64,000 nucleotides of DNA from Acetothermia bacterium 64_32 (GCA_001508155.1 LGFI01000005.1:1-64000), one strand, 5' to 3'; counted from the first letter of the stretch, positions 15,858 to 25,423 are shown. The notes: generated by a model from the sequence alone, not told the origin. Program-made: numbers and translations.

Positions 15858-16877
15858 ATGCTGAAAAGGATGCTTGCGGCCTTCTTTTTCCTGCTTGTCG
15901 GGGCCGGGGGGGGCGCTGCCCCCCTGCGGATCTCCCTCCCCCCACTCTTGGGCGCGGTCCCGGTGGCCCTGGGGGTAGCTTGGGAGATGTTTGAAGAGGA
16001 GGGGGTAGAGGTTAAACTCATCCCGCTGGCCAGCCAGCGGGATCGCCTGGTGGCCTTTCAGGCTGGCCAGATAGACGGGATGGTCACCGACCTCACCTCC
16101 GCCATAATGCTGGCGGCCCAGATGCCGGGCGAGGTGGCCATTGTGAGCACCGCCTACAGTCCGGCCGCAAACCCTACCCCACATCTTTCCCTCATCGCTC
16201 AGGGGTATTCCGGGGTGGATGACCTCGCCGAGCTTGCGGAAATGGCCGGGGGCCGGAAGGTCCGCATTGCTGTCCCCAGGCAGTCGGACCTGGAGTTTTC
16301 CTTGGACATGCTGTTTTCCTCCCAGGGGCTTGAGCCGCCGGAGGAGGCCTACATCGGCCAGGACGACCTGCTCGTCAATGCCACTTGGGTGCTGTTCGGC
16401 ATGGTGGCCTGTGGGGTGCTTCCCCAGCCGTATGTGGACTACCTCCTTAGCTACCAGTACGAGGGGAAGCCGGCCCTCAAGGTCCTTTCCGATTTCTCCG
16501 GCATCCCCATCCCCCCCAGCGTCATCGTGTTTCGCCGTTTGGTCTTGGCGGCTCAACTCCCGGATGTGGCCGGTTTTTTTCGGGCGTTCCGCCGGACGGT
16601 GGAGAGGGTGAACTCCTCCTCCCGGGAGGAGCTCCTTACCACGGGTTGGGCGGTGGCCGTGGAGCTTTTCTTCCCGGGGCTTTCCCCGGAGACCTTGAGC
16701 CCCGAGGCCAGGGGGAAGGTGGAGGCGGCCGTCCAGGCGATCCACATCCCCAAGTTCACCGAGCCCGGCCCTGTATCCCGGGAGGTGTTCGAGCAGGTGA
16801 GGGTGTGGGCCGAAGGCAAGGGGTATCTAGCGGGCAGCGTGGACTACGATCAGGTGGTGGCGATCCTGGGTCCATGA
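15858..16877 (+). CDS. ABC transporter substrate-binding protein, NMT1/THI5-like
   Basis: 339 aa. Signal peptide MLKRMLAAFFFLLVGAGGGA, then a periplasmic-binding fold: LRISLPPLLGAVPVALGVAW, a pocket block AFQAGQIDGMVTDLTSAIM (compare the GxxDxxxxD..A of NMT1 proteins), and FSGIPIPPSVIVFR. Family members bind thiamine precursors, taurine, nitrate or aromatic acids. The next two genes are the ATPase and permease of the same importer, all overlapping by 4 bp, so this is one transcription unit. Substrate is not evident; no riboswitch is seen upstream. Confidence 0.85.
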   Translation: MLKRMLAAFFFLLVGAGGGAAPLRISLPPLLGAVPVALGVAWEMFEEEGVEVKLIPLASQRDRLVAFQAGQIDGMVTDLTSAIMLAAQMPGEVAIVSTAYSPAANPTPHLSLIAQGYSGVDDLAELAEMAGGRKVRIAVPRQSDLEFSLDMLFSSQGLEPPEEAYIGQDDLLVNATWVLFGMVACGVLPQPYVDYLLSYQYEGKPALKVLSDFSGIPIPPSVIVFRRLVLAAQLPDVAGFFRAFRRTVERVNSSSREELLTTGWAVAVELFFPGLSPETLSPEARGKVEAAVQAIHIPKFTEPGPVSREVFEQVRVWAEGKGYLAGSVDYDQVVAILGP

Positions 16878-17608
16878 TCGAGGTCGAGGGGCTCACCGTC
16901 TCCTATGGCGCCGGCAGGCGCACCGTCCTTGCGCTGGCGGGGGTTTCCCTGAGCGTGGCGGAGGGGGAGCTGGTGGCGGTGGTGGGGCCCTCCGGATGTG
17001 GCAAGTCCACGCTGCTTTTCACCCTGGACGGTCTCATCCCCCCCACCCAAGGCGTGGTCAGGATCGGGGGGCAGATGGTACAGGGGGTCCGTAGGGATGT
17101 GGCCCTGATCCTGCAGGATGCCGGCCTCCTCCCTTGGAAGACGGTGCTGGCCAACGCGGAGCTCGGCCTTCGGATCCAGGGGCGACGTGGCGACGTCCGG
17201 GAGGTGTTGGAGGAGCTGGGGCTGGCGGGGTTCGAGCGCCGCTATCCGGGGGAGCTCTCCGAGGGGATGCGTCGTCGGGTGGGGATCGCCCGGGCCTTGG
17301 CCTTAAATCCCAAGGTCTTCCTCATGGACGAGCCCATGGCGAACCTGGATTCCATAACCCGCCAGCGGATCCAGGATTTGATCCTCAAGCTCTGGCAGGG
17401 GTTCCACTTCACCGGGGTGCTCGTCACCCATGACATCGAGGAGGCGGTTTTCTTGGGGCAGCGGATATTCGTGTTCAGCCCCCGCCCCGGCCGGCTGGTG
17501 GAGGTGGTGGAAAACCCCGAGGTTGGCACAAGCAAGTACCGGGACTCAGCCCAGTTCCTGGCCCGGGTGCGCCACCTGCGACAGGTGCTGGTGGAAAGCG
17601 GGACATGA
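16874..17608 (+). CDS. ABC transporter ATP-binding protein, NitT/TauT type
   Basis: 244-aa ATPase of the preceding importer. Walker A GPSGCGKSTLL, Q-loop LILQDAGLLPWKTV, signature LSEGMRRRVGIARAL (LSEGM in place of LSGGQ, common in this subfamily), Walker B VFLMDEPMANLDS and the H-loop VLVTHDIEEAVFLG. Start ATG 16874 overlaps the binding-protein stop (ATGA). The EAVFLG helix followed by VFSPRPGRL is typical of nitrate/taurine/aliphatic-sulfonate transporters. Confidence 0.93.
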   Translation: MIEVEGLTVSYGAGRRTVLALAGVSLSVAEGELVAVVGPSGCGKSTLLFTLDGLIPPTQGVVRIGGQMVQGVRRDVALILQDAGLLPWKTVLANAELGLRIQGRRGDVREVLEELGLAGFERRYPGELSEGMRRRVGIARALALNPKVFLMDEPMANLDSITRQRIQDLILKLWQGFHFTGVLVTHDIEEAVFLGQRIFVFSPRPGRLVEVVENPEVGTSKYRDSAQFLARVRHLRQVLVESGT

Positions 17609-18378
17609 AACGGGTGGTCCACTATCTCGTGGCAGCTTTGGTGGTCTTCCTCTTGTGGGAGCTGGTTTCCGTATCGCTCCTCGCCGTGCGGGGGCGGGTG
17701 ATCCTGCCCGGGCCGGTGGCCACCATCCGCGAGGGGATCCAGCATGTGAGCGAGCTTTCCTCGGCCTTTGGGGCCTCGGCCCTCCGGTTTTCGATTGCCC
17801 TTTCCATCGCCTTTTTCCTGGGGCTTCCGGCCGGGCTGGTCCTCGGTTTTGAGCGGGGTCTTTATCAGGTCTTTTCACCCCTCATCTACCTGACCTACCC
17901 CATCCCCCCGGTGGCCCTGTTGGTGTTCCTGTACCTCGCCTTTGGGGTGGGGGAGGCGGTGAAGATCGTGGTGGTCACCTGTGCCCTTTTCTTCCAGGTG
18001 TTGGTGGCCGCCCAAGGGGCGGCCCGGGGGATCCCCCGCACCTACGTGACCGCCGTTCGCTCCGCCGGGGCCAGCCGTTGGCAGCTTTATCGTCATGTGG
18101 TCGTCCCGGCCACCCTGCCGGCCGTTCTCACCGCCGCCCGGGTGTCGGTGGGGCTGGGGATCACCATGCTGTACGTTGTTGAGACCAAGCTTGGGCTGGT
18201 GGGAGGGCCCAAGACGGGCCTTGGTAGGTTCATCGAGTACTACACGTTCCGGGCCGAGCTCTCCCTGGCCGGGGTGGTGGGCCTGTCCCTTTTGGGGCTC
18301 ATGTTCTACGCTCTCCTTGAGCTCCTTGAGCGGTGGCTGTGCCGCTGGAAGCACCTAGGAGGTCCGGGTGCCCCCTAA
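17605..18378 (+). CDS. ABC transporter permease, NitT/TauT type
   Basis: 257-aa inner-membrane permease with about six helices, completing the importer. N-terminal helix HYLVAALVVFLLWELVSV, central block FSPLIYLTYPIPPVALLVFL, and the EAA loop YVTAVRSAGASRWQLYRHVV that contacts the ATPase. Overlaps its ATPase gene by 4 bp and nadK by 11 bp, so NAD kinase is likely co-transcribed. Confidence 0.92.
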   Translation: MKRVVHYLVAALVVFLLWELVSVSLLAVRGRVILPGPVATIREGIQHVSELSSAFGASALRFSIALSIAFFLGLPAGLVLGFERGLYQVFSPLIYLTYPIPPVALLVFLYLAFGVGEAVKIVVVTCALFFQVLVAAQGAARGIPRTYVTAVRSAGASRWQLYRHVVVPATLPAVLTAARVSVGLGITMLYVVETKLGLVGGPKTGLGRFIEYYTFRAELSLAGVVGLSLLGLMFYALLELLERWLCRWKHLGGPGAP

Positions 18379-19168
18379 TCGGATCCTGTTTGTGTACAAC
18401 CCGGAGAAGGCGGGGGCAGAGGAGGTGGCCCGTGCCGGGGCCGACTGGTGCCGGGGGAGGGGGGTTCCGGCCCGGATCACCTCTCGTCAGAACTTCTCCG
18501 CCGAGGAAGTGGACCTGGTGGTGGCGATCGGCGGCGACGGCACCCTCCTGAGGGCGGCCGCGGTCATCTACCCCAGGCAAGTTCCCATCCTGGGGGTTCA
18601 CATGGGGTCCCTGGGTTTCCTCGCCGCCTGCGAGGCAGGGGGGATAAGAGAAGCCCTGGAGCTTGTCCTCGACGACCGGGTGGAGGTGGAGTCCCGCATG
18701 CGGCTGGAGCTCAAGGGCAGGGGGGGCACGGCGCTGAACGAGGTGGCGGTGCTGGGCCCCCCTGACAGCCGGCTCACCGAGGTGCGGGTTTGGTCTGACG
18801 ACGAGCCGGTGATGGGGATCGCCGGAGACGGCGTCCTGATCGCCACCCCTACCGGCGCCTCCGCTTACGCCCTGGCATGCGGGGGGCCGGTGGTGCACCC
18901 ACACGCCGATTGCCTGCTCGTTGTCCCGGTCGCCCCCCACCGCCTCGACGTCCGACCGGTGATCCTCCCAAAGGGAACCAGGATCAGGCTTGAGGCCCTA
19001 TATCCGGCGGAGGTTTGGTTGGACGGGGACCGGGCGGCCCGGCTCTCAGGGGGGGAGGGGATATGGATAGGGGTTGCCCCGGCAGCCACACTCCTCGTCA
19101 GGCTTCCGGGCGAGGAACCCTTCTTCTCCCGGCTCCGACACAAGCTGGGGGGAGGATTTGGACATTGA
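18368..19168 (+). CDS. nadK: NAD kinase
   Basis: 266 aa. Phosphorylates NAD to NADP with ATP or polyphosphate in the cytoplasm. The GGDGTLLRAA motif (residues about 57-66) with its catalytic Asp is intact; TGASAYALACGGPVVHP is the second conserved region (normally T-G-S-T-A-Y, here TGASAY), and the NE/D region appears as ALNEVAVL. The N-terminal VYNPEKAGAEEVA is as expected. GTG start lies inside the permease 3' end (11-bp overlap), with ctaggagg just upstream. Confidence 0.93.
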   Translation: MPPNRILFVYNPEKAGAEEVARAGADWCRGRGVPARITSRQNFSAEEVDLVVAIGGDGTLLRAAAVIYPRQVPILGVHMGSLGFLAACEAGGIREALELVLDDRVEVESRMRLELKGRGGTALNEVAVLGPPDSRLTEVRVWSDDEPVMGIAGDGVLIATPTGASAYALACGGPVVHPHADCLLVVPVAPHRLDVRPVILPKGTRIRLEALYPAEVWLDGDRAARLSGGEGIWIGVAPAATLLVRLPGEEPFFSRLRHKLGGGFGH

Positions 19169-19179
19169 AAGGAGGAGTT

Positions 19180-20517
19180 TTGAATATAGAGGGGGTGTTG
19201 GAGGAGGGGTTGAGGTTAAAGGGGGTCGATGTTGTGGAGCTGGTTGCGGTGCGCCAGCGGGAGGAGCTCACCCGGTTCACCGGCGGGAGGATACATCAGA
19301 ACGTGGCTACCGAAGGAGTGGTGCTTTACGCGCGGGCCTGGGTGGAGGGTAGGTTCGGGGTTGCGGAGACGAACGACTTAAGCCCCGGGGGGCTCAAGGA
19401 GGCGTTGAGGCAGGCGGCCAGGATCGCCCGGGCACAAGGTTCCCCGGCCGGGTACTGGCCGCCTGAGCCCAAGCCGATTGCAGCCGTGGCGGCGGATGAC
19501 GAGGCCACCTGGGCCGCCACCCCTGAGGAGAGGGCAGCCCTTGTGGCCCGGGCCGTGAAGGAGCCAAACTCATTGGGCTTTAACGCTTCCGGTTCCCTGT
19601 CTACCGGGGGGATGGAGGTGTGGGTGCTTTCCTCCAAGGGGGTGGAGGCCCATCATCGCGGCTCTCAAGCTCGGTTCATAACCGTCATCACGGGGAGGAA
19701 GCAGGGCTCGGGCTATGCGGAGTTCTCTTCCACAAGCCTTTCCGACCTCCGGCCGGAGGAGGTGGCCTCCCGGGCCCTCAAGAAGGCCGCCGATTCAGAA
19801 AACCGCATCCCGATCGAGCCCGGGGAGTACACCGTGGTTTTGGAGCCCCCGGCCGTGGCTACGCTACTTGGGATGCTGTCCTACATGGGCTTTTCCGCCC
19901 GGGCGGTCCTCGAAGGCCGCAGTTTCCTGTGCGACCGGTTTGGGGAAAGGCTCGTCTCCGAGCTTGTCACCGTCTACGACGACGGCCTGGACGAGCGCAC
20001 CCTGCCCTTGCCGTTTGACTTTGAGGGGATGCCGAAAAAGAGGGTTTACTTCTTCCGGGGCGGGGTGGCAGAGGGGGTGGTGCACGACTGTCGTACCGCT
20101 GCCCTGATGGGGGCTGAATCCACCGGCCATGCCCTGCCCCCACCCTACTCCACCTATTCCCCCATGCCCATGCACATCGTGCTCGCCCCCGGGGGGGCCA
20201 CCCTGGAGGAACTGATAGCCGGGGTGGAGCAGGGGCTGTTGGTGACCAGGTTCCACTACGCCCGTGCGGTGGACCCCCGCCGGGCGATGATGACCATGAT
20301 GACCCGCGACGGCACGTTCCTCATCCAGGACGGAAAGATCACGCAGGCGGTGGAGGACCTCAGGGTGACGGAGTCCGGCCTCAGGGCCCTTGCGGGGGTG
20401 GAGGCCGTGGGCCGGGACCCCTCCCTAATAACCGGTGGGGAGGGGTTCGGTGGGTACCTCGTCCCCCCCTTGAGGATCGCCCGTTTCACCTTCACCGGCA
20501 GGACGGAAAGGGTGTGA
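19180..20517 (+). CDS. TldD/PmbA family protein (TldE-like)
   Basis: 445 aa. TldD and TldE form a heterodimeric protease that matures microcin B17 and degrades CcdA; only TldD carries the HExxxH zinc motif. That motif is absent here. The protein keeps the TldD/E core: QREELTRFTGGRIHQNVATE, GGMEVWVLSSKGVEAHHRG, GVVHDCRTAALMGAESTGHA and the C-terminal TRDGTFLIQDGKITQAVEDL. So it should be the non-catalytic TldE partner; no tldD is in the window. TTG start 19180 has a strong aaaggagg at 19168-19175. A longer frame to 19015 overlaps nadK and has no site. Confidence 0.85.
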   Translation: MNIEGVLEEGLRLKGVDVVELVAVRQREELTRFTGGRIHQNVATEGVVLYARAWVEGRFGVAETNDLSPGGLKEALRQAARIARAQGSPAGYWPPEPKPIAAVAADDEATWAATPEERAALVARAVKEPNSLGFNASGSLSTGGMEVWVLSSKGVEAHHRGSQARFITVITGRKQGSGYAEFSSTSLSDLRPEEVASRALKKAADSENRIPIEPGEYTVVLEPPAVATLLGMLSYMGFSARAVLEGRSFLCDRFGERLVSELVTVYDDGLDERTLPLPFDFEGMPKKRVYFFRGGVAEGVVHDCRTAALMGAESTGHALPPPYSTYSPMPMHIVLAPGGATLEELIAGVEQGLLVTRFHYARAVDPRRAMMTMMTRDGTFLIQDGKITQAVEDLRVTESGLRALAGVEAVGRDPSLITGGEGFGGYLVPPLRIARFTFTGRTERV

Positions 20518-20518
20518 G

Positions 20519-22003
20519 TTGAACCCCATAGAGGGGCTGAAGGGGTACGTTAGGGAGATCCGGGAACTGGAGGCGGCGGCCGCCCTGGCCCATTGGGACC
20601 AGCGCACCTACATGCCCCCGCGGGGCCTGGAGGCCCGGGCCCAGGTGGTGGGCCGCCTTAAGCGCCTTGCCTTCGAGCGCTTGGTGTCCCCGAAGCTCGA
20701 TCAACTTTTGAAGGAGGCCGAGGCTGGACTGGATGCGGGGTCGGAGTTGGACCGGGCCCTGGTACGCCACTGGCGGCGCGAGCACGATCGAAAACGGGCC
20801 ATCCCACCTGATCTCTACCAGAAGTTTGTGGAGACCTGCTCCCGGGCGGAGGCGGTATGGGAGCAGGCGAAGGCGAAATCGGACTTCGCCATGTTCGCCC
20901 CGCATCTTGGCGAGGTGGTGGAATTGGTGCGAAAGCTGGCCGAGCTCCTTGGCTACGAGGAGCATCCTTACGATGCGCTGCTTGAGGAATACGAGCCGGG
21001 GATGAGGGCCAGTCGGCTGAAGGAGGTGATCGAGCCGCTCCGGGCCGAGCTCGTGCCCCTGGTCCAAAGGCTAGAGGAGGGGAGCCCACCTCCGGCCCGT
21101 CCTGCCGGCCCGTTTCCCGTCCCCGCCCAAAGGGCCCTGGCCAGGAAGGCCCTTGAGCTGATTGGGTATGACTTCTCGGCCGGCCGGCTGGACGATTCCG
21201 TGCATCCTTTCACCGTAGGGCTGGGGCCGGGCGATGTGCGGGTGACGAACCGCTATTCGGAGGACGATCCGTTCCCCGGCCTGTTTGCCGCCCTGCACGA
21301 GGGGGGACACGCCCTCTACGACCAGGGGGTTCCCCGTGAACTTGCTTGGACCGGCCTGGATTCCGGGGCCTCCTTTGGGGTGCACGAGTCCCAGTCCCGG
21401 CTGTGGGAAAACCAGATCGGCCGCTCCCTTCCCTTCTGGCAGTTCTTCCACCACTGCCTGGTAGAGCACCTGCCGGCCTTTAGGGGAACCGGTCCCGAGG
21501 AGGTGTGGCGGATGGTCTGCGAGGTACGGCCCTCCCCGGTTCGGGTGGAGGCCGACGAGGTCACCTACAACCTCCACATCGCGCTCAGGTTCGAGCTAGA
21601 GCTGGCGCTCATCGAGGGGAGGCTTTCGGTGGAAAGGCTTCCGGAGAGGTGGAACCAGGCCATGGAAAGCTATCTGGGCATAATCCCCCCGGACGACGCC
21701 AGGGGGGTGCTCCAGGACGTGCACTGGTCTGGGGGGATGTTCGGCTACTTCCCTTCCTACATGCTTGGGAACCTGTACGCCGCCCAGCTCATGGCCGCGG
21801 CCGAGCACGCCATCCCGGATCTGTGGGATAAGGTCGCCTCCGGGGACATGCGGCCCTTGCTTGCCTGGCTCAGGGAGGAGGTACACGCCCACGGCCGCAT
21901 CTACCCGCCGGAGGAGCTGATGAAAAGGGCCACTGGGGAGGGGCTCACCCCTCGCCCTTTCCTTGACTACCTGAAAAGGAAATATGATTGGCTTTTCCGT
22001 TGA
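20519..22003 (+). CDS. Carboxypeptidase Taq (M32 metallocarboxypeptidase)
   Basis: 494 aa, the standard M32 length. Removes C-terminal residues from peptides; first described from Thermus aquaticus and often thermostable. The zinc site HEGGH lies in AALHEGGHALYDQGVPREL, followed by the family's DSGASFGVHESQSRLWENQI (HES motif and third ligand Glu) and VRVEADEVTYNLHIALRFEL. TTG start one base after the preceding stop, so it is co-translated with the TldE-like gene; both belong to peptide turnover. Confidence 0.93.
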   Translation: MNPIEGLKGYVREIRELEAAAALAHWDQRTYMPPRGLEARAQVVGRLKRLAFERLVSPKLDQLLKEAEAGLDAGSELDRALVRHWRREHDRKRAIPPDLYQKFVETCSRAEAVWEQAKAKSDFAMFAPHLGEVVELVRKLAELLGYEEHPYDALLEEYEPGMRASRLKEVIEPLRAELVPLVQRLEEGSPPPARPAGPFPVPAQRALARKALELIGYDFSAGRLDDSVHPFTVGLGPGDVRVTNRYSEDDPFPGLFAALHEGGHALYDQGVPRELAWTGLDSGASFGVHESQSRLWENQIGRSLPFWQFFHHCLVEHLPAFRGTGPEEVWRMVCEVRPSPVRVEADEVTYNLHIALRFELELALIEGRLSVERLPERWNQAMESYLGIIPPDDARGVLQDVHWSGGMFGYFPSYMLGNLYAAQLMAAAEHAIPDLWDKVASGDMRPLLAWLREEVHAHGRIYPPEELMKRATGEGLTPRPFLDYLKRKYDWLFR

Positions 22004-22018
22004 AACCCTCGGGATCAT

Positions 22019-22363
22019 ATGAGCCGTCGGGAGGATTTTGAGCGGAGGCGCAGGGAGCTCAACGCCCTGGTCCTGCGGGGGGCCAACCTCCCCATCAAGC
22101 GCTTTTTCGCCCTCGATTCCGATGTTTACGGGGAGGGGGCCCTTTCGCGAAGGACGAAGGAGCTCTTGGGGCTTGTGGCCTCGCTAGTCCTGCGTTGCGA
22201 CGACTGCGTTTCCTATCACCTCATCCAGGCCAAGGAAAACGGGGTGAGCAGGGAGGAGGTGGTGGAGGCCTTGGCCGTGGGACTGGTGGTGGGGGGCTCC
22301 ATAGTCATTCCCCACCTGCGCCGGGCCTTTGAGCTTGTCTCCGAGCTTTGGGGCGAGGGCTAA
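22019..22363 (+). CDS. Carboxymuconolactone decarboxylase / AhpD-like protein
   Basis: 114 aa with the AhpD-like core VASLVLRCDDCVSYHLIQAKENG: the CxxC-x3-H element (C-D-D-C-V-S-Y-H) of alkylhydroperoxidase-type members, followed by EEVVEALAVGLVVGGSIV. Such small helical proteins act as disulfide reductants or peroxidases, or in aromatic degradation. It follows the carboxypeptidase by 15 bp and overlaps the CDF gene's 3' end by 59 bp on the other strand. Confidence 0.85.
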   Translation: MSRREDFERRRRELNALVLRGANLPIKRFFALDSDVYGEGALSRRTKELLGLVASLVLRCDDCVSYHLIQAKENGVSREEVVEALAVGLVVGGSIVIPHLRRAFELVSELWGEG

Positions 22364-23270
22364 GGGCGAGGCAGTTTCCCGTGCTGCCCCCTTTTTGAAG
22401 GCCGTTGCAGTAGGGGGCGTCGCACGGGCTTCCTTCGAGCTGGAGGGTGGTGTGCTGGATCCCGAACTCATCGTGCAGAAGCCGCCTGAGGCGGAGGGAG
22501 AGGGAATCGGCCTCGGCCAGGGACTGGCTTTCCACCACCACGTGGGCGCTCAAGGCGGGGAAGTCCGGCCCGATGGTCCAGAGGTGTAGATCGTGTACAT
22601 CCCGCACCCCGGGGATGGCGGCCATCCTTTGGGCGACCTGGGTCAGTTCCATGCCTTTGGGGGTCCCTTCGGCCAGGATGTGGAGGGCCTCTCGGAGCAC
22701 GCGCACCGCCCCTGTTCCCACGATGCCGGCGATCAGGAGGCTTGCCAGGGGATCGGCGAGCGTCCAGCCGGAAAGCAGGATTAAAAGCCCGGCGGCGAAG
22801 GCGGCCACCGAGCCCAGCGCATCCCCAAGGACGTGGAGGAAGGCGGCGCGCATGTTCAGGTCCCCCTCCTCATGGCGGTGGAGCAGGCCGGCCATGAGGA
22901 GGTTGGCCAAGAGGCCGGCCAGGGCCATCCCCAACATGGGGGCGGCCCACACCTCTTGGGGTGCGCCGAGCCGGCTGAAGGCCTCCTTCACCACGAAGGC
23001 CACGAGGAAAAGCAGGGTGACGCCGTTCCCGAAGGCGGTGAGGACCTCCACGCGCCTAAATCCATAGGTATAATGGGCTGTGGGCGGCCTGTGGGAGAGG
23101 CGAACCCCAAGGTAGGCCAACGCCAGAGCGAAAACGTCCAGGAAGACATGTGCTGAGTCGGCAAGGAGCGCCAGGCTCCCCGTGATGAGCCCCACGGATA
23201 CCTGGGCCACAAGCACCGAAATCCCGAGGCCTAAGGCAATAAGGAGCCGTTGTTCACGTCCTTTTCCCAC
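22305..23270 (-). CDS. Cation diffusion facilitator (Zn/Co/Cd efflux, CzcD-like)
   Basis: 321-aa inner-membrane metal/proton antiporter. Six helices; the transport-site motifs are LADSAHVFLDVF (TM2) and HVLGDALGSVAAF (TM5), both with the H-x3-D pair of Zn/Cd transporters. A cytoplasmic His-rich loop (LLHRHEEGD) joins TM4 and TM5. The C-terminal ferredoxin-like domain contains VRDVHDLHLWTIGPDFPALSAHV. GTG start with TAAAAT (23282-23277) 6 bp upstream, probably leaderless. Last 20 residues are Arg-rich and overlap the neighbouring gene. Confidence 0.92.
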   Translation of the reverse strand: MGKGREQRLLIALGLGISVLVAQVSVGLITGSLALLADSAHVFLDVFALALAYLGVRLSHRPPTAHYTYGFRRVEVLTAFGNGVTLLFLVAFVVKEAFSRLGAPQEVWAAPMLGMALAGLLANLLMAGLLHRHEEGDLNMRAAFLHVLGDALGSVAAFAAGLLILLSGWTLADPLASLLIAGIVGTGAVRVLREALHILAEGTPKGMELTQVAQRMAAIPGVRDVHDLHLWTIGPDFPALSAHVVVESQSLAEADSLSLRLRRLLHDEFGIQHTTLQLEGSPCDAPYCNGLQKGGSTGNCLALSPRPKARRQAQRPGAGGE

Positions 23271-23361
23271 AGCCCGATTTTACCGCGGATGGTTTGTGCG
23301 GTCCGGAGGCCCGGGGCTGGGTTGGCTAAGGAGCGCCTAAGGGGTTCGACGAGCTCGGGCA

Positions 23362-23390
23362 TTGACAAGTGTGGTGGCGGGCGTTAACAT
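23362..23390 (+). promoter_or_regulatory. Sigma70-like promoter of the Rrf2 operon
   Basis: TTGACA (23362-23367), 17-bp spacer, TAACAT (23385-23390). The short AT-rich leader contains the small dyad gata-ttgt-tatc (23404-23415 region), a possible site for autoregulation by the Rrf2 protein. Confidence 0.65.
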
Positions 23391-23416
23391 AAAAGAGATA
23401 AAAAGATATTGTTATC

Positions 23417-23827
23417 ATGTTCAGCAAGACGGCGAAGTATGCGGTCTTGGCCCTGGTGGCCCTGGCGGGCTGGGGAGATGGATACCCAGTTCAGGTAAAG
23501 CGCCTGGCGACCGCCTCCGGCGTCCCCCGGCCGTTCCTCGCCAAGCTGGTCCCCCAGCTCGTACGGGCCGGGATCCTCTCCTCCACCCGGGGAAAAGGAG
23601 GAGGCATCGCCTTCTCCCGCCCCCCCGAGGAGATCACCCTGGCTCAGGTGATCCGGGCGGTGGAAGGGGAACGCCTCATGCTCGACTGCCCCTTCTCCCC
23701 CCACCCCTGTCGGGGCCGGGAGGATTGCCCACTGGCTCCCCTATGGGACCCGGTGCGGCAGCGCGTCGTGGCCTTCCTGGAGACAACGAGCTTGTCCCAG
23801 GTCTCTAAAAGGAGGAAAGATGGGTGA
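23417..23827 (+). CDS. Rrf2 family transcriptional regulator with three-cysteine cluster
   Basis: 136 aa. Winged helix with the Rrf2 pattern KTAKYAVLALVALAG, ASGVPRPFLAKLVPQLVRAG and TRGKGGGIAFSRPPEEITLA. Three cysteines at positions 91, 98 and 104 match the [2Fe-2S]-binding triad of IscR/NsrR/RsrR (the spacing is 6 and 5). It should sense iron-sulfur status, nitric oxide or redox. It overlaps the hemerythrin-PAS gene by 8 bp, so it heads and probably autoregulates the operon to about 27057. Confidence 0.9.
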   Translation: MFSKTAKYAVLALVALAGWGDGYPVQVKRLATASGVPRPFLAKLVPQLVRAGILSSTRGKGGGIAFSRPPEEITLAQVIRAVEGERLMLDCPFSPHPCRGREDCPLAPLWDPVRQRVVAFLETTSLSQVSKRRKDG

Positions 23828-25028
23828 GCTTACCAACGAAGACAGGAAACGGGCCCTCAAGGGGATCCTACGGCGATTGCATGCGGGTGAGTCCCCGGAC
23901 GCCCTCAAGGGGGAATTCCGCCGGGCGGTGGGGGATGTAACCCCGGTGGAGATCGCTCAGATCGAGCAAGAGTTGGTGCGGGAGGGGATCTCCCGGGAGG
24001 AGATCGCCAAGCTCTGCGACGTCCATCTGGCGCTGTTCCGGGAGTCGTTGGAGGAGGTGGAGCCCCTGGCCCCGCCCTGGCACCCAATCCACATCCTGAT
24101 GGAGGAGCACCGGCGCATGCTCGGCTTCGCCAAGCGGCTGCGCAAGGCAGCAGAACGCCTGGCGGGGTCGCCGGGGGACGCAGGGCTCCTGGCGGAGATC
24201 GAGGACCTGATGAAACACCTCGAGGAAGCTGAATCCCACTACCTTAGGGAGGAGAACGTGCTGTTCCCGGCCCTGGAGCGGCACGGGATCGCAGAACCCC
24301 CACAGGTGATGTGGATGGAGCACGACCACATCCGGTCCCTCAAGAAGGAGCTCAGGCGCCTTCATGCCGCCCGGGAGCAGGGCTACGAGCCGAGACTTGC
24401 TGAGTTCGCCCTGGCCCTGTCCGATACCCTGGTGAGGCACTTCCACAAGGAGGGGAAGATCCTGTTCCCCACCGCCCTGGGCGTGATCCCGGAGGCGGAG
24501 TGGCCGGCCCTGCGGGCGGAGTTCGACGAGATCGGCTACTGCTGCTTCACCCCGCCACCCCCTCCCGCTCCGGAGGGCGAGCCACCCTCCCAGCCGAGGC
24601 CCGTGGAGGGCATGGTGGAACTCCCCACCGGGAGCTTCACCGTGAAGGAGCTTGCGGCGGTGCTGGACGCCCTTCCGGTGGATATCACGTTTGTAGATGC
24701 CGAGGACCGCGTGCGTTACTTCAATCAAAGCAAGGATCGGATCTTCGTGCGCTCCAAGTCCGTCATCGGCCGCACGGTTCAGAACTGCCACCCTCAGAAA
24801 AGCGTCCACGTGGTGAACCGCATCTTGGAGGACTTCCGGGCGGGCCGGCGTGACGTCGCGGAGTTCTGGATAAACCTTAAGGGCAGGCTCGTGTACATCC
24901 GTTACTTCCCCGTCTGGAGCCCGGAGGGGGAGTACCTCGGTGTGATCGAGGTCACCCAGGACGTCACCGGGGTCAGGGAGCTCAAGGGGGAAAGGCGGCT
25001 TTTGGATGAGCCGGCCGTGAAGGGGTAG
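23820..25028 (+). CDS. DUF438-hemerythrin-PAS protein
   Basis: 402 aa in three parts. Residues 1-80 are a DUF438 domain ([38 protein letters not shown]). Residues about 85-245 are a hemerythrin HHE domain with di-iron ligands [41 protein letters not shown] and [17 protein letters not shown] proline-rich linker ([10 protein letters not shown]) leads to a PAS domain (about 280-390) with the DUF438-type FNQSKDRIF and [16 protein letters not shown]. Such proteins handle or sense NO/O2 at a di-iron centre. Co-transcription with the Rrf2 gene supports nitrosative or oxidative stress. Confidence 0.88.
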   Translation: MGELTNEDRKRALKGILRRLHAGESPDALKGEFRRAVGDVTPVEIAQIEQELVREGISREEIAKLCDVHLALFRESLEEVEPLAPPWHPIHILMEEHRRMLGFAKRLRKAAERLAGSPGDAGLLAEIEDLMKHLEEAESHYLREENVLFPALERHGIAEPPQVMWMEHDHIRSLKKELRRLHAAREQGYEPRLAEFALALSDTLVRHFHKEGKILFPTALGVIPEAEWPALRAEFDEIGYCCFTPPPPPAPEGEPPSQPRPVEGMVELPTGSFTVKELAAVLDALPVDITFVDAEDRVRYFNQSKDRIFVRSKSVIGRTVQNCHPQKSVHVVNRILEDFRAGRRDVAEFWINLKGRLVYIRYFPVWSPEGEYLGVIEVTQDVTGVRELKGERRLLDEPAVKG

Positions 25029-25030
25029 GG

Positions 25031-25423
25031 ATGGGCACGATCGCGGTAAAGCGTGTTTACGAACCCCCGGCTGAAGGGGACGGTGTGCGGATCCTCGTAG
25101 ACCGGCTCTGGCCCCGCGGGCTTTCCAAGGAGAGGGCGAAGGTGGACCTGTGGCTGAAGGACATCGCCCCCAGCCCGGACCTCAGGCGGCGCTATTGTCA
25201 GCCCCGGGGAGGATGGGCCCCCGACAAGTGGGATGAGTTCAAACAAGCTTACTTCGCTGAACTAGAGGAGAAACAGGAGCTGGTGTCCGAGATACTTAAA
25301 CATGCCAGTAGCTCTTGCGTGACACTCCTTTTCGCCGCCAAAAGCGAAGGGTTGAATAATGCCGTGGCCCTCAAGGAGTACCTGGAGGGCAGGGGTGGGG
25401 CCGGACAGGAGGAGGGGGGATGA
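25031..25423 (+). CDS. DUF488 family protein
   Basis: 130 aa. The hallmark [20 protein letters not shown] is present, then [27 protein letters not shown] and [23 protein letters not shown]488 proteins are small cytoplasmic proteins of unknown function, often near redox or stress genes, as here. Starts 2 bp after the hemerythrin-PAS stop and overlaps the next gene by 4 bp. Confidence 0.88.
   Translation: MGTIAVKRVYEPPAEGDGVRILVDRLWPRGLSKERAKVDLWLKDIAPSPDLRRRYCQPRGGWAPDKWDEFKQAYFAELEEKQELVSEILKHASSSCVTLLFAAKSEGLNNAVALKEYLEGRGGAGQEEGG

Noticed and set aside
19180-20517. TldD catalytic protease
   Set aside because: The HExxxH zinc motif is missing, so it fits the TldE/PmbA-type partner better.
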